From: Erythrocercus mccallii
Lineage: Eukaryota; Chordata; Aves; Passeriformes; Dicruridae
Direction of reading: 5' to 3'
NCBI GenBank assembly: GCA_013397435.1
Contig: VZRG01002614.1
Span: 1 to 64,000 of the forward strand
DNA length: 64,000 bases
Position 1 is the stretch's first letter; the number at the start of each line of letters is the position of its first letter. Made by a program: the position numbers and the translations under genes. This document shows positions 13,994 to 24,776 of the stretch, in pieces. The notes under the pieces are model-generated. The model was not told where the DNA came from. It saw nothing but the letters and a program-made list of their open reading frames with translations, and did no database searches.

Positions 13994-14311
13994 TACCTAT
14001 TTTTAAGAAAACAAAAGTATTTTACAGGCATCACTCATATTACCAAAACCAACTGGATTTACAATTTCTTTTTACTACGACTAACAGCATACTAAGTCAA
14101 GTTTTAGATGTACCGTAAGGCCATGGAACCACAATAATCTTATTTTTACAGTCCTACACATGTAGAATAGCTTAGGCTCTCTTCTATTAAATACAGCCAA
14201 GGCATTGCACTTGGTAAAGGCAGAAGTTGACTTGCTCTTGCCTTCATGGCTCTAAAAAAGGGATGAGGCCAATTCTTCAGGTTGCACAAACCCTCTACAC
14301 TTTCAATGCGC
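13993..14311 (-). pseudogene. Possible retrocopied 3' UTR (minus strand), unidentified
   Basis: Read on the minus strand this sequence runs directly into the 39-base A tract, the arrangement of a processed retrocopy. I do not recognise the source transcript. No reading frame, AATAAA signal or target-site duplication was found, so the case rests on the tail alone. Processed retrocopies are uncommon in birds because CR1 does not prime on poly(A). The alternative is ordinary single-copy DNA beside an expanded T run, and I consider that at least as likely. Confidence 0.25.
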
Positions 14312-14354
14312 TTCACCTACAAATGTGTAGGTGAAATTTTCACAAATTTCACCT
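14312..14354. repeat. Two overlapping perfect hairpins (compound palindrome)
   Basis: TTCACCTACA (14312-14321) pairs perfectly with TGTAGGTGAA (14326-14335) across a 4-base loop. The right arm is reused: AGGTGAAATTT (14329-14339) pairs with AAATTTCACCT (14344-14354), again across a 4-base loop. The two hairpins therefore compete for the shared bases 14329-14335. Two perfect 10-11 bp stems with 4-base loops side by side are unlikely by chance, although their role is unknown. Templated mutation during replication could create such a structure. Confidence 0.8.
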
Positions 14355-16767
14355 GTGACTGTTTTATTCACCTTTCTCAGGCCCAATTACAATTCTCAGA
14401 AATGCAAACATGCTGGGTGGAGTCACCTTGACAGAGAACACTTCAAAAATATTTGCCCAGTTCACTGTTTGGCTTTGTTTATACTCAATGCCCATCTTTC
14501 TGTTGACTTCAGTGGCCTTTAAATCATCTCTTTGAAGACTCCACTAACTCTGACCCTGTGCGAAAAGCCAGCTAAGTCAGGTCAGCTAAGACCCTTTGCT
14601 AAATTAAGGTTTTTTTGGGAAATAATATTCTCAGTATAAATAACCAGCTACAAACCCAACGTTATTGGAGCAAAGGAAGACAAACTAACAAATCAGGAAA
14701 GGCCAGACTGGAGGCTGGATTGCAGGCTGAGCAGGCAGAGCCCTCTATCTTGTCCCAGAAGATGAGAAGTATGTTTGGAATTGAAAGCTGCTGGAGGAGT
14801 TTTCAGCCTGGGAGCCAGAGGGGTGCAGGAAATCAGGATGTGGGTGTGCTCAGAGCCTGCCCAGCCTCAGACTGACACAGGTGGCACCTGAGCAGGAGGC
14901 CATGGGGATCCATCCGGGGTGCCATCCACTCTCCCTAACATTTTCATCTCCAAAGCACAGAGTATTTTGCAGTTTTGACTGGATGATTGGCATGAGGAGG
15001 AGGATATAAGCAAATCAGAGTGAGCTCCTCGGGTCGCCTGCTGGGGAGGTGTCATCAGGGAAATTGCCACACTGAAGCTGCTGCTGGGCAGTTCAGAGCT
15101 TGCTGTCCCTTTGCAAAGGATTGTTAGGCTTGATTGTGCCTTTCCAGGTGATTTCCCAATCGAGGGATGGCACTGATGAGCCGGGAAGGGATTAAATGCA
15201 GGGCAGCTGATGAGAGTGGGACCTGATGAAGATGATATTTCTACCAGTCCCTGTATTTGACATGTTTGTTCAAATAGAATTACAGCAGAGGGTTCTACTC
15301 TTTTGTAAGCTCTGTTTGATTGGTACAATTTGTGTTTAACATCTGCCTTTGATTTCCTGGCGTTATAAAGTGACTCCCACGGCTCCTATTATCCAGCCCA
15401 GGCACACCACAAAGCTAAAACTGGCAGGGTGGGAAGGGCGAGATTGAGGCTAGCAGCACAAAGCACAAACTACCTGATCTTTAAACAAAGAAAGCCACTG
15501 ACAATCTTTTATATACATGCCTGCACGTATATTTAACCATTAAACTTGACCAAAAAGTTTGTCACAGGAAGCAAAAAGTGCATGAGCAATGTGCCACTGC
15601 TGTATCTTGAAGGGTGTGCTTGGGAGAAGTTGCTGAAAGACAGTAGGGGAATGTCACTGTTGAGAAATGGTTGGCTTTGTTCACAGCTGTGTAATTTCCA
15701 AGCTGATTGATAGTCTACACCCAGACAGAGAAAATATGTGTTGTCCTGAAACCCTGCACTTTCTTTTTGTTTCCTCTTATAATATTTTTTTCCAGTGCAG
15801 AAACCCCAGATTGCAAATGTAATTTCCCACTGCTAAAGTAGAACCCCAGTAATGTCACTCGTGTTCATCATTGTTACCCAGGAAATGTTTCCTTTAATGG
15901 TATTAACAAAATTGACAACTCAAACATTTCCCCAAGTGGCAAAGGGAGTATTTTTGGATTTAACTTTTATTCATTATATTATTGTGTTACACTTTAGCCA
16001 TAAGAATCAAATGAAATTAAAACACCAAGCATCTACTACACTGAAGAAGTTCCACAAATGGTCCATGGACTCAAATAGGTCTTGATTACACATAGAAGAG
16101 ACACATGTCCCTTTTAGGATGAGTCCCATCATTCTCAGGGACTTGTTGTAGTCCTCTGAATGCTTCAGCTTGTGCTAGTGAAAGGTGTGAGATGGTGACT
16201 GACACCAGTGTCAGAGGGACAGAATGTGGAAACGTAAAATTTAGAAAATGACCTGATAGGAAAATACAGCAAAAAGAGCAATGAAGGCCTGGAGACCATT
16301 TCAAAATGTTCCCCTTGCCCAAGATATTTATGTCTCTAACAACAGTTCCCGATATCAGCAAAATCACAAGCATTGGCCTCAGAGATAAAACTGAGCCAGT
16401 GGCTGAAGTGATCTATTGGCCAGATGCCACTCCTGCTCCTGCACATCTGTGCTCATCACTGTGCTCCACTAGAGTGACTAAATCCAGAACAACTCCACTG
16501 GCCCTATTTTTAACTAAACATTTATTGACAGGAACTTGGGGATGTTACTGATATATGATGAAAGCAGGGATGGTCCACTGTTCATAATTTTCCACACCCC
16601 TGGTTCATTGTGTATCATTTTGATGATCTATAAAATGTTCTTTGCAGTTTTTGTCCTGAGGTAATTTATAATACAGAATAAATTGCTATGCCATAATTGT
16701 TTATGTCCACTGTGTTGGTGACCTAATCTTACAGAACTTCTTATGCAGGCACAACAAACATATAACT
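14355..16767. other. Unassigned single-copy DNA
   Basis: No gene recognised. The 153-codon open frame on the minus strand (14867-15328) is Ser/Pro-rich, matches nothing I know and has no supporting splice or promoter context. The segment 15840-16080 is AT-rich. Confidence 0.5.
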
Positions 16768-17058
16768 ATAAACTCATAGAAATATAAACTTATAGAAATA
16801 TAGGCTCATGGAATGGTTTGGGCTGGAAAGGACCTTAAAGCCCATCCAGCACCACCCCAGCCATGGGCAGGGACACCTCCAACTGTCCCAGGCTGCTCCC
16901 AGCCCCAGTGTCCAACCTGCCCTTGGGCACTGCCAGGGATCCAGGGGCAGCCACAGCTGCTCTGGGCACCCTGGGCCAGGGCCTGCCCACCCTCCCAGGG
17001 GAAGAATTTCTTCTTAATATCCAATCTAAACCTACCCACTCTGTGTTTAAAGCCATGC
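16768..17058 (-). mobile_element. CR1 LINE, 5'-truncated, with expanded 16-bp tail
   Basis: A CR1 3' end in reverse orientation. ATGGTTTGGGCTGGAAAGGA near 16813 is the reverse complement of the CR1 tail. The copy continues rightwards through the 3' UTR to the segment matching ATCCAATCTAAACCTACC and TTTAAAGCCAT near 17020-17056, where homology stops. The tail is odd: instead of simple octamers it has three 16-bp units at 16768-16815, each a modified octamer pair. Several open frames across it are antisense or frame artefacts of this repeat. No functional reading frame remains. Confidence 0.92.
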
Positions 17059-19442
17059 ATGTTGCACATACCTAGTGGGGAAAATGCTGATTTACTTGAG
17101 ATTGATGCCAGCCAGTCTGGGATTTTCTAATTAACGGTAAACTAAATGTGCCCAGAGATAAAGATTCTAAAAAATATTGTCTGCTTTCTATCTCCATTCA
17201 TTCATCAGATTCCTGGTCTTGAAAAAGAAAAAAGAATTTCAAGAAATTGTTTCTTTGTGCTTAATAACATTGCCTCTTTGTTTTTAGAAAAAGGTGTTTG
17301 TGAAAAAATAACTCATGTATAAGGCACTGTACTTTGTTATTCCAGAAGGATTTCCAGTAAGAATATATGGTTTGTGTTTGCTTTTACATTTTCTTTTTCC
17401 AAGAAGGGCTGGGTTGCTAACACTGTGCTAATAAAGCCCATTGTTTTAATACTCAGCTGTGCTTCAGTGTGCCTTTTGATCAAGGAAAGGATTTGGCCAG
17501 CCACCACAAGGTTAACAAATTCACATGCACAAAGCAACCAGCATGACAGCAGGCACTCACCCTCGGCTGTGATTATCCCCATTGTGATATAATATTGTTG
17601 GAATTCTGTGTCCCTACTGCAGAGGTCGGGATGTGGCAGGTCAGAATCTCCTTGGAGGATAAATTGGTGTCATGGACTATGGGGAGCGCTGCTGGAGCAG
17701 CTGCACAGTGCAGTCCTGTGTGCAGCAGGGCTTGGCACTGGCAGGGCTGCTCCCTCCTCCAGCCTTGTCCTGTCACCTGCCACCAGCCAAGGGCTGGGCT
17801 CTGCCTCCAGCGCTGGCTCCAGCCTGAGACCTGGAGGAGACAAATTCCTGGGCTGCTCACCAGGGCTTCCTCCACAAAAACCCCTCAAGCCAAAGCAGTG
17901 AAATGCTTTGTCACAAGCTCCACATCATTTGTATGCTATCAAAGCAAGGTGTGGAGAACTGACTCTCCTTCCTGCCTTGGGAGGCTTCTGATAAAAATAA
18001 TGTAAGTTTTCTGTCCCCAGTGCAGAAAGGATGGCCAGGTCACAGGACTGAATAATCCTTACTCAGATTGAAAGAACACCTTGTGCAGAGAAAACTCTGG
18101 GACAAAGTCTCTCTGTGAAGCCATAATTCCCACCTTGTCCTTTCTGTGTAAAGGATAACGTGTGCAATCTGCTCCTCACTACCACTCCCCAAGGCCAATA
18201 CAGATGAAAGGAGAGTTTCTGGGAAGGAGGGATGATGTAAAATTCAAAGAGGCAGTTCAGATGGGACAGAACACAAAGGAATGAATGAAAGAGGTAAAGG
18301 ATCATGGGTGATGTTCATGAGGATAATATTTATAGTATATTCTTCTTAAAAGGACTTCATAGCGCTCTGTGCCTCCTAAAAGGTCTCAAGAGGTTTTTGG
18401 TGACACCCAATTGTGCCATAGTTTGGGAAACAACTCGAGAAAAAAAAAGCCATTTTGCTGCCTTTCTTAGGTAGTTAAATTATTCATATTGGCAAAGTAA
18501 CTACTGAAATGGGAAATGAGAGACAGTGTTGGTTCTAGCACAATCCCAATGCTAATTGATTGGTCATTCTTAAGAAGGGATTGATTCATTTTTACCCAGA
18601 GTGATACTCACCACCGTTTCATTCCCCTGAAAATGGAGGTGTGAAGGTCTAAATATCACCTATGAGAAAGAAAGCAATTAGCATCTCCAACACTGAACTC
18701 AATCTCATGGATACAATATTCAAGCCCCAAACAATTTGCTAAGATGATGTATCTCTATTTAAATCTAAAAAAGAATAACTCTATATCAATCTGGCAACTT
18801 GTAAGGGTGTGGTTAATAAGAAATACACATATTTATGGGGAGCACTTGGCTTTTATATAGCAAAATGCCCAAGGATAATATTGCCTCCTGATAATCACAT
18901 CCCATGCTGGGTTTTATTGCTTATAATTTTCACTTTCTTATTAGAAAAAACATCTTCCATTAGGTTTTTTAAATTGTCAACCAGCATAGACAGTAACTGA
19001 ACCTTATCTCCTTTCTTCAAAGTAATTATTAGGAGAGTTCAATTGTTGGTTTGGAAATCAATTATTTAGAAAACTCCCTCATTTTAGTGCTTCTCTAAAA
19101 GGGCTGGGGTTTATGATGTGCTTGCATTTTGCTTGCACAGCAAAGCAAACTCCCCAAATCCATCTGTCAAATTTGTGTGCTGTGCAAATACATTTGTGGA
19201 AGTAAATAGGAATGTGTCTGAAAAATGATCATTATATCAAAAACCTAATAGTTGAAACTATACAAAGAATTTTTAGAATGCTTTCTTGCTATGGCATGCG
19301 TTGGGGAGCAAGGTTTAGATCCTTGCCCTAATGCACTGGTTTATGGAGCAGGATTTTGTCATGAGGGAAATGAATCATAACCCTCATCACCAGTGGCCAA
19401 ATGCAGGGTGTTCCTCTGGTCCAGGGTAGGGGTTCAGGTGCC
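17059..19442. other. Unassigned single-copy DNA
   Basis: No gene recognised. A GC-richer patch at 17620-17880 carries several overlapping open frames on both strands, including one of 136 codons (17595-18005, +). The overlap of four frames suggests compositional absence of stops rather than coding. The rest is AT-rich and featureless. Confidence 0.5.
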
Positions 19443-19446
19443 TCAC

Positions 19447-19917
19447 TGTCCCTTTGTGGTTGCCAGAAACTGATGCCTTGGCAGGGCTGACCTGGAACTA
19501 GGCAGAGCTAAGAAAATAAAGTAGAGATTTATTAAAAGGCCTCTAAGGATACACCTTGGGCAGGACAGGAGCCTGACCAGGGCTACACCCAAGGTGGACC
19601 CCAAAATAGTCACAAAATGGTCACAAAATGGACAACTGGTCACAAGGTCTCACACTTTTACAAGTTTTGGTCCATTTGCATTTTGGGGTTTAATTGTCCA
19701 ATTACAGCTTCAGATTATGAAGTCCCATCCTTGTTTTTTCCCTTCAGCCACCCTTGTTTGTGCTTTTGGGCCTGAAAGCTGTCCCTGGTCTCCAGCAGGA
19801 AAAGGATTTGTTTTGTGTCCCTGCTCTGTGCAGAGCTGAGTGACCCTGGCTGTGAGGCTCAGAGCTGCACCTTGGGCAGCGCAGAGCCTGAATACATGAA
19901 AGCTACAACTGGAGGCA
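19447..19917 (-). mobile_element. Endogenous retrovirus LTR (solo), minus strand
   Basis: The sequence resembles LTRs of passerine endogenous retroviruses. Read on the minus strand it has an ATGCAAAT octamer (plus strand 19674-19681), a nearby CCAAT box in inverse orientation (19698-19702), a degraded TATA-like CTTGTAAAAG (19655-19664) and then AATAAA (plus strand 19528-19533). This is the order expected for U3-R-U5. TCACTGT lies on both sides (19443-19449 and 19918-19924) and could include the target-site duplication, giving an element from TG at 19447 to CA at 19917. An inner alternative runs from TGTGG at 19455 to CTACA at 19907. Within it, a TCACAAAATGG word is tandemly repeated at about 19608-19632. 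No internal viral genes flank it, so it is a solo LTR. Exact ends and class are uncertain. Confidence 0.7.
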
Positions 19918-19924
19918 TCACTGT

Positions 19925-20759
19925 GACTGTGACATCTGGGGATCTGGTGAAAGCCTGGGTCCCAAACTTGGCTTTCACTCAGTGATGCAATTGTGCTGTT
20001 TTCCTACAGTGCAGAATCCTGCAGGAGATAGAAGTGGAAACATTTTCATCTTTTGTTGCTTCTCCTATTTTAATGCACTCCTTACTTTTTAATATTGGTC
20101 TGGAAATATTTTTCCTGAACTTGATATAAACGACATGTTCATAAATACTTCTGACCTAAGAGAGAAAAAAATCACAGCAAAGGTAGTTTAGCACTGCAAC
20201 AGGAGACAAATAAAGCAGTCTTCAAAAGGTGGAAGTTCCAAGTCAGGCCTGGTCTGGTTCCCTCCCAGCCAGACCCTTCCTGTGGTTCTGTGAAATGTTG
20301 ATGAGGCAACACAAATTCTCTCCAGAAAGGAACTCCCAGCTCTCTGGGCCATGAGACTTTGGCTGCTGACTCTGCCATCAGCATTTCTCAGAGAAAAATG
20401 ATACAAACCAAATAAGTAATAACTTACCTACCCCTAAAGCAGAAGAATCTGACAAAGAATAAATAAATGAATAGCAAAAGCTCCAGGGTTACAGTCCTGA
20501 GAGATGTACTGTTTGAACTGCACTCACTTATCTGGGAGCTGAAAAACTGAGAGAACTTGCTAAATCTGTAGGGGTTTAGTATGTTTAGAGTTTTTTTCCG
20601 ATGTAAAAGAACCTGTTCAATGCCTAGGGCAAATTCCAGCTGGAATTTTGCACAACCCCTGCAGGAAATAGATTTCATTGCATGGCTTGCTGGTTCAGTC
20701 TGTCCTTGCCAAGGAGTCATTTTTGAGGCATCTGAGTGAGCCCTGCAGTAGAGACGTGC
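19925..20759. other. Unassigned single-copy DNA
   Basis: No gene recognised. The longest open frame of the window (184 codons, 20424-20978, minus) covers part of this stretch. Its translation is Ser/Cys-rich and ends in a hydrophobic run, but resembles no family and spans the hairpin described next. I treat it as chance. Confidence 0.5.
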
Positions 20760-20833
20760 AGTTCCAGCTGCAGTGGTACCAGCCTGTGTTAGCCAGGAGG
20801 CACTGACACACGGCTGGTACCTGTGTGGGAACT
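20760..20833. ncRNA. Long imperfect hairpin, pre-miRNA-like candidate
   Basis: A 74-nt stem-loop. GGTACCAGCC (20775-20784) pairs perfectly with GGCTGGTACC (20812-20821). The stem continues, after a one-base bulge at 20811, with TGTGTTAG (20785-20792) against CTGACACA (20803-20810), including one G-T wobble. The apical loop is 10 bases. An outer AGTTCC/GGAACT pairing (20760-20765 with 20828-20833) closes over an internal loop of 9 and 6 bases. The total is about 24 paired positions with bulge and internal loop, the general look of a microRNA precursor, though the longest continuous duplex is short. I recognise no known microRNA. It could equally be a decayed inverted repeat from a small transposon. 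Confidence 0.35.
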
Positions 20834-21167
20834 TGCTGGCAGAGGTTATGGTCCTGCCAAAGCAGAAACTGCAGGAGCAGCTCCTTTTGCAATATCCAAA
20901 GCTCGAATCTAAATCCAAAGGTGGGATTTCTTTCTCAGTCATGCCCTGGTTGTACCCCCACTCCTGCTGCTGACACACTGTGCTGCTGCTCTCCGTGGAA
21001 AGTCACCAGGAGACAGAGAATAAGACCTTCAGCTGGTGATGTGTGCTCCACTGAGGGGCTGAGGCAAGAACCTGTCTTCAAATGCCTGAAACAAACCCCA
21101 ACCCAATATCTGACCTCTTAGATTAGAGTTAAGAAGACCAAAATAATCAAGGTGGGATGTGTGGCTA

Positions 21168-21204
21168 TTTTTTTTTTTTCTTTCTTTCTTTTTTTTTTTT
21201 TTTT
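21168..21204. repeat. T-rich tract with CTTT units
   Basis: A T run of 12, then two to three CTTT units, then a T run of 15. This is a pyrimidine-only tract of 37 bases with no poly(A)-type retrocopy evidence beside it. Confidence 0.85.
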
Positions 21205-24200
21205 AATTTGCTTCTTTGTCAGGCTTCTAATTACTCTAAACCAATGGTGCCAGTTCTGACTGCTTATGGTGATGCCGGTGCCCAGATTTAACTCAGCCAG
21301 TCCAGATCAGGGTGCAATATTAATTGAAGCAGAACTGCACGAGGAAAATCTGCTCTGCTTACGTTTAGCACTTACTTGTGGCAAATGTTCCCAACATCTT
21401 ATTTTTATCACAGGGCAAGTGAGCAGGGAACAACTTAAAAAGCACCAGAGCTGTGACAGGAATGGCATTTTCCTTTTTCCTAAAGAATTTGTAATTTTAA
21501 AACCGGTTTCATGCCCATCAGGAAGCAAATCCTATCACTTCAAAATTCACCATGAAAGAAGATTCCAACCGTAACAAACCAAAATACTGTCTCAGGCCAG
21601 CTCCTGACAGATTTTATTTTGACAAAAATCAAAACGCTTCATTTGGTTGCAACTGCACTTTAGTGTAGAATACAGAATAGAAAGGAAGGTCTCATTTGAA
21701 AGGAAAAAGAAAAATATTGTTAGAAAATATAACAGCTGAGCAAATAAAAAAGTGCTTCATGGGCCCACGCCTCTATTTTTCCCAAAATAAAAACTCAATA
21801 TAATTAACAAACTGTCAGACCACTGAGGTATGAGAAAAGTTCCCTTCCCGATAAGAATTAAGAAATATATTTTCAATAAAGACTTACAGAAAACCTTGGG
21901 TGTTTTTGGATCCATCAGTTCCTGATATGCCACCTCTGAGACCCCAGAACCAAACTACCCTTTTGGACACAGGCTGCAGCGGCAGGTACTGGGCTGCCGC
22001 AGCTGGCTGCTCTCTGATGCCTTCCAACATAGCCACGGAAAAGCTTCCAAGAGGTGAAACAGATGATCAGAGCCAGCCTTGACAGCAGCCCAGAGACTCA
22101 CAAGTTTACCAAGCACTTGCTACTGTGAAAGTCCTCTGAGTAACACCCTGACATGAACACCCCTAGGAAAAGCAGTGATTTTGTTATTAAATGTGTAATT
22201 ACCTGAATTCAGCTTCTGCTTGAATACCCTCTGGAGTACAGCACTGCTTTTTACTCGAGCTATTGGACCGTGGCACAAAATAACCACCAGCCTTCTCTTT
22301 TGTCCTTCTGTCCCTTGAAATAGGATCCCTCTGTTCTTAATGCAAGGAAAGACATTTGAAAAGGACTATGTTGCCATTTAGCAGGTCAGGTTTTAACACA
22401 GTCTCCAATGTAAATTGGGAAATGCTCCGATGAGCTGCATGAGTTTACACAAGTAATCTGCACATACCCTTGCATTCCTAATCAGTGCACAGGACCACAA
22501 TGGGGAGACTCTTAAAGGTTAATAACGCTCATTTATTTGTACAAGGATGCAGCAGTACTGTATCCATATTTCACAGGCTGCTGCAAGCAGATGTAAGTCA
22601 AGGAAAATATTACAGGCAAAGAAAATATACTCCTACACAGAAAAAACCTGCTAGAAATCTGCAGACATTTCTGGAGTGCACTCTAAAGGAACATAGCATT
22701 CATCAAGCCACTTACTATTCTTTACATTTAACAACCACACTGAAGCTGTTTTTGTCTTATTTAAAAAGTGTAATTTCTCATTGACCTTAGATTTGTGAAA
22801 ATTAGGTAAAATTAGGTATAGTATGTCAAATTGGAGCACCTGTTTAGGAGCATAAACATATTTAAATATCAACCTTTCCCTCTGATTGGTTTTTGTGGGA
22901 GCAAATACTGATTAGAAACAGAAATTTCAAACCATGACCTTCCATGGCAGGAGCTAACACATCGTGCCATTAAGTTCTGATATTGAATTATCTCATTAAC
23001 TAAAAAGGGCAGTTTTCTTTTTTTTTTTTTTTAATTTTATTTTAATTTTGCCAAACACCATGACTTGCAGTGTTGTAGAGAAACCTTGAAAGCAACATTT
23101 ATGGTCTTTCTCCACTTGCACAAGGCACCATGGTCAACACATCTCTTACAAACAGAAATAAACCACACCAAAGGCATCCCTCATGATGAAAATCTTTTTT
23201 CTTTTAGAAATGTTTTCAATGACCAGTGGTTTTTATTGCGGCACAGTTCTCTCCACTGCATTGGGAGAATGCAGGTAAGATTGTTGGTCTAAATAGCACC
23301 TGATAAAAGGAAATCTATTTTATGTTGAACATTTACTACAACAAACGTGCACCAACACCAACTGTTCAAATCCTTGTATTTGCTAATAAAGACTTTGTTG
23401 GTGTTAAAGTTCAAATTTGAAGCAAATGTAGATGCAAAGAATATATTTTGAGAATTTTTTTTGAACCATAATTTTGTCAAAAGAGATTATCAAATGATCA
23501 AAGCAGTAACAGAATGAATTGGGGTTTAAACGTTTATGAAAAAGCAGTTATATTGTAGGATCACACTTTTTAATAGACTAAAGGCATTAAACAGACCTTG
23601 TATTAGGCTTTGAAATTAATGGGTCACTGTATAACATTCCAGTCTTCATAGATTGATAAGATTAATGCTTGCTTATATAGCAAATTCAATGGCACATTTA
23701 ATTTCATATGAATGTTTAAAGTTAAATTGCTTTTGGATTAAGTCTAAACTCATTATTAATTTTAACATCTGAAAGAGCTTCCATTTTTCTTTCATTTTAT
23801 TTAATCAAGTGCATCATCATTAAGTAAAGGCTATGAACTTAGATAGTGGAGAAATAAAGAAGTTTATTAATTTAGTTTTTAAAAGATTTATTTGTTAAAG
23901 TTTAATCCAGTGGCCATTTTAGGTTCCAAAAGTTAGGGAAAAAAGTGACTGCAGCCTATTCAGTTTTCCTGTAATAATTTAGAGGGAGAAGGTGCTTTTG
24001 AGGAATATGTTTGCAGCACATGAGTCTCTCTGAGAATTTCAAAGGTAAATTTTTTATTCACTTCTCTTTGGCACTGTGAAAGGCTGATCCCCTTCACTGT
24101 AGCTGAGCAAGGTTTTTGCCCACACCTGGCTCACAGTGCCCACGAATGAATGGATTTCAGTGAACACCCCCAGGTTACATCAGGTGGGACCCTGGCTCTG

Positions 24201-24725
24201 CGTTTCCCACTGATGTTCCGGCTCAGAGGGGATTTTTCCCTAATTCTGCGTTGAAAGTTCAAGAGTCTGAGTTGCAGGTGACACCTACAGCAGGTTTTGC
24301 AGTGGAGGAGGGCACAGGAGTGACTTCTCCAGGGCAGCCACCCATGGGTTTGTGCTGCCATCCTGTGCAGTCCCTCCCTCACCACACACAGGCCTGGCAC
24401 AGTCAGGCACTGTGCACTAATTACAAATTCCAGAACAAATATCTCTTTAAAAACACTCACACATCCCCTTATTATGTAAAACTTAATGCATTTGATGAGG
24501 AGCATGGCTGAGGGACCACAAAACCCCTCTCTGGGATTTACCTGGGACTATCAGAGTTTAAGAGTGTTAGCTAATGAATTATTCAAAATGAATTAATAGC
24601 TTGGGAGAGTCCTTCACCTGTCTGACACGACTTCATTTTCCCTAGATAAGGTTTCTCAGCAGAGTCAGACACTGGCAAACAACTTTGTTTTCTCTTTCTA
24701 ATGTGTGTGAAAATGTGCACTGTAG

Positions 24726-24776
24726 ACAACAATAACAACAACAAAAATATTTCCTTGCATAATAATAATAATAATT
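24726..24776. repeat. Trinucleotide microsatellites (AAC)n and (AAT)n
   Basis: AAC/AAT triplets at 24726-24746 are followed, after 14 unrelated bases, by about five AAT triplets at 24761-24776. The composition resembles that of the 6450 microsatellite. Confidence 0.8.

Noticed and set aside
14867..15328. 153-codon Ser/Pro-rich open frame, minus strand
   Set aside because: Its composition reflects local C/T-rich sequence and I recognise no protein family.
16806..17130. Cluster of overlapping open frames
   Set aside because: They lie within the CR1 3' region, which is GC-rich and noncoding here.
20424..20978. 184-codon open frame on the minus strand, the longest in the window
   Set aside because: It has no family resemblance, spans the hairpin at 20760-20833, and is overlapped by opposite-strand open frames. 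One frame of this length in 64 kb on six frames is plausible by chance.
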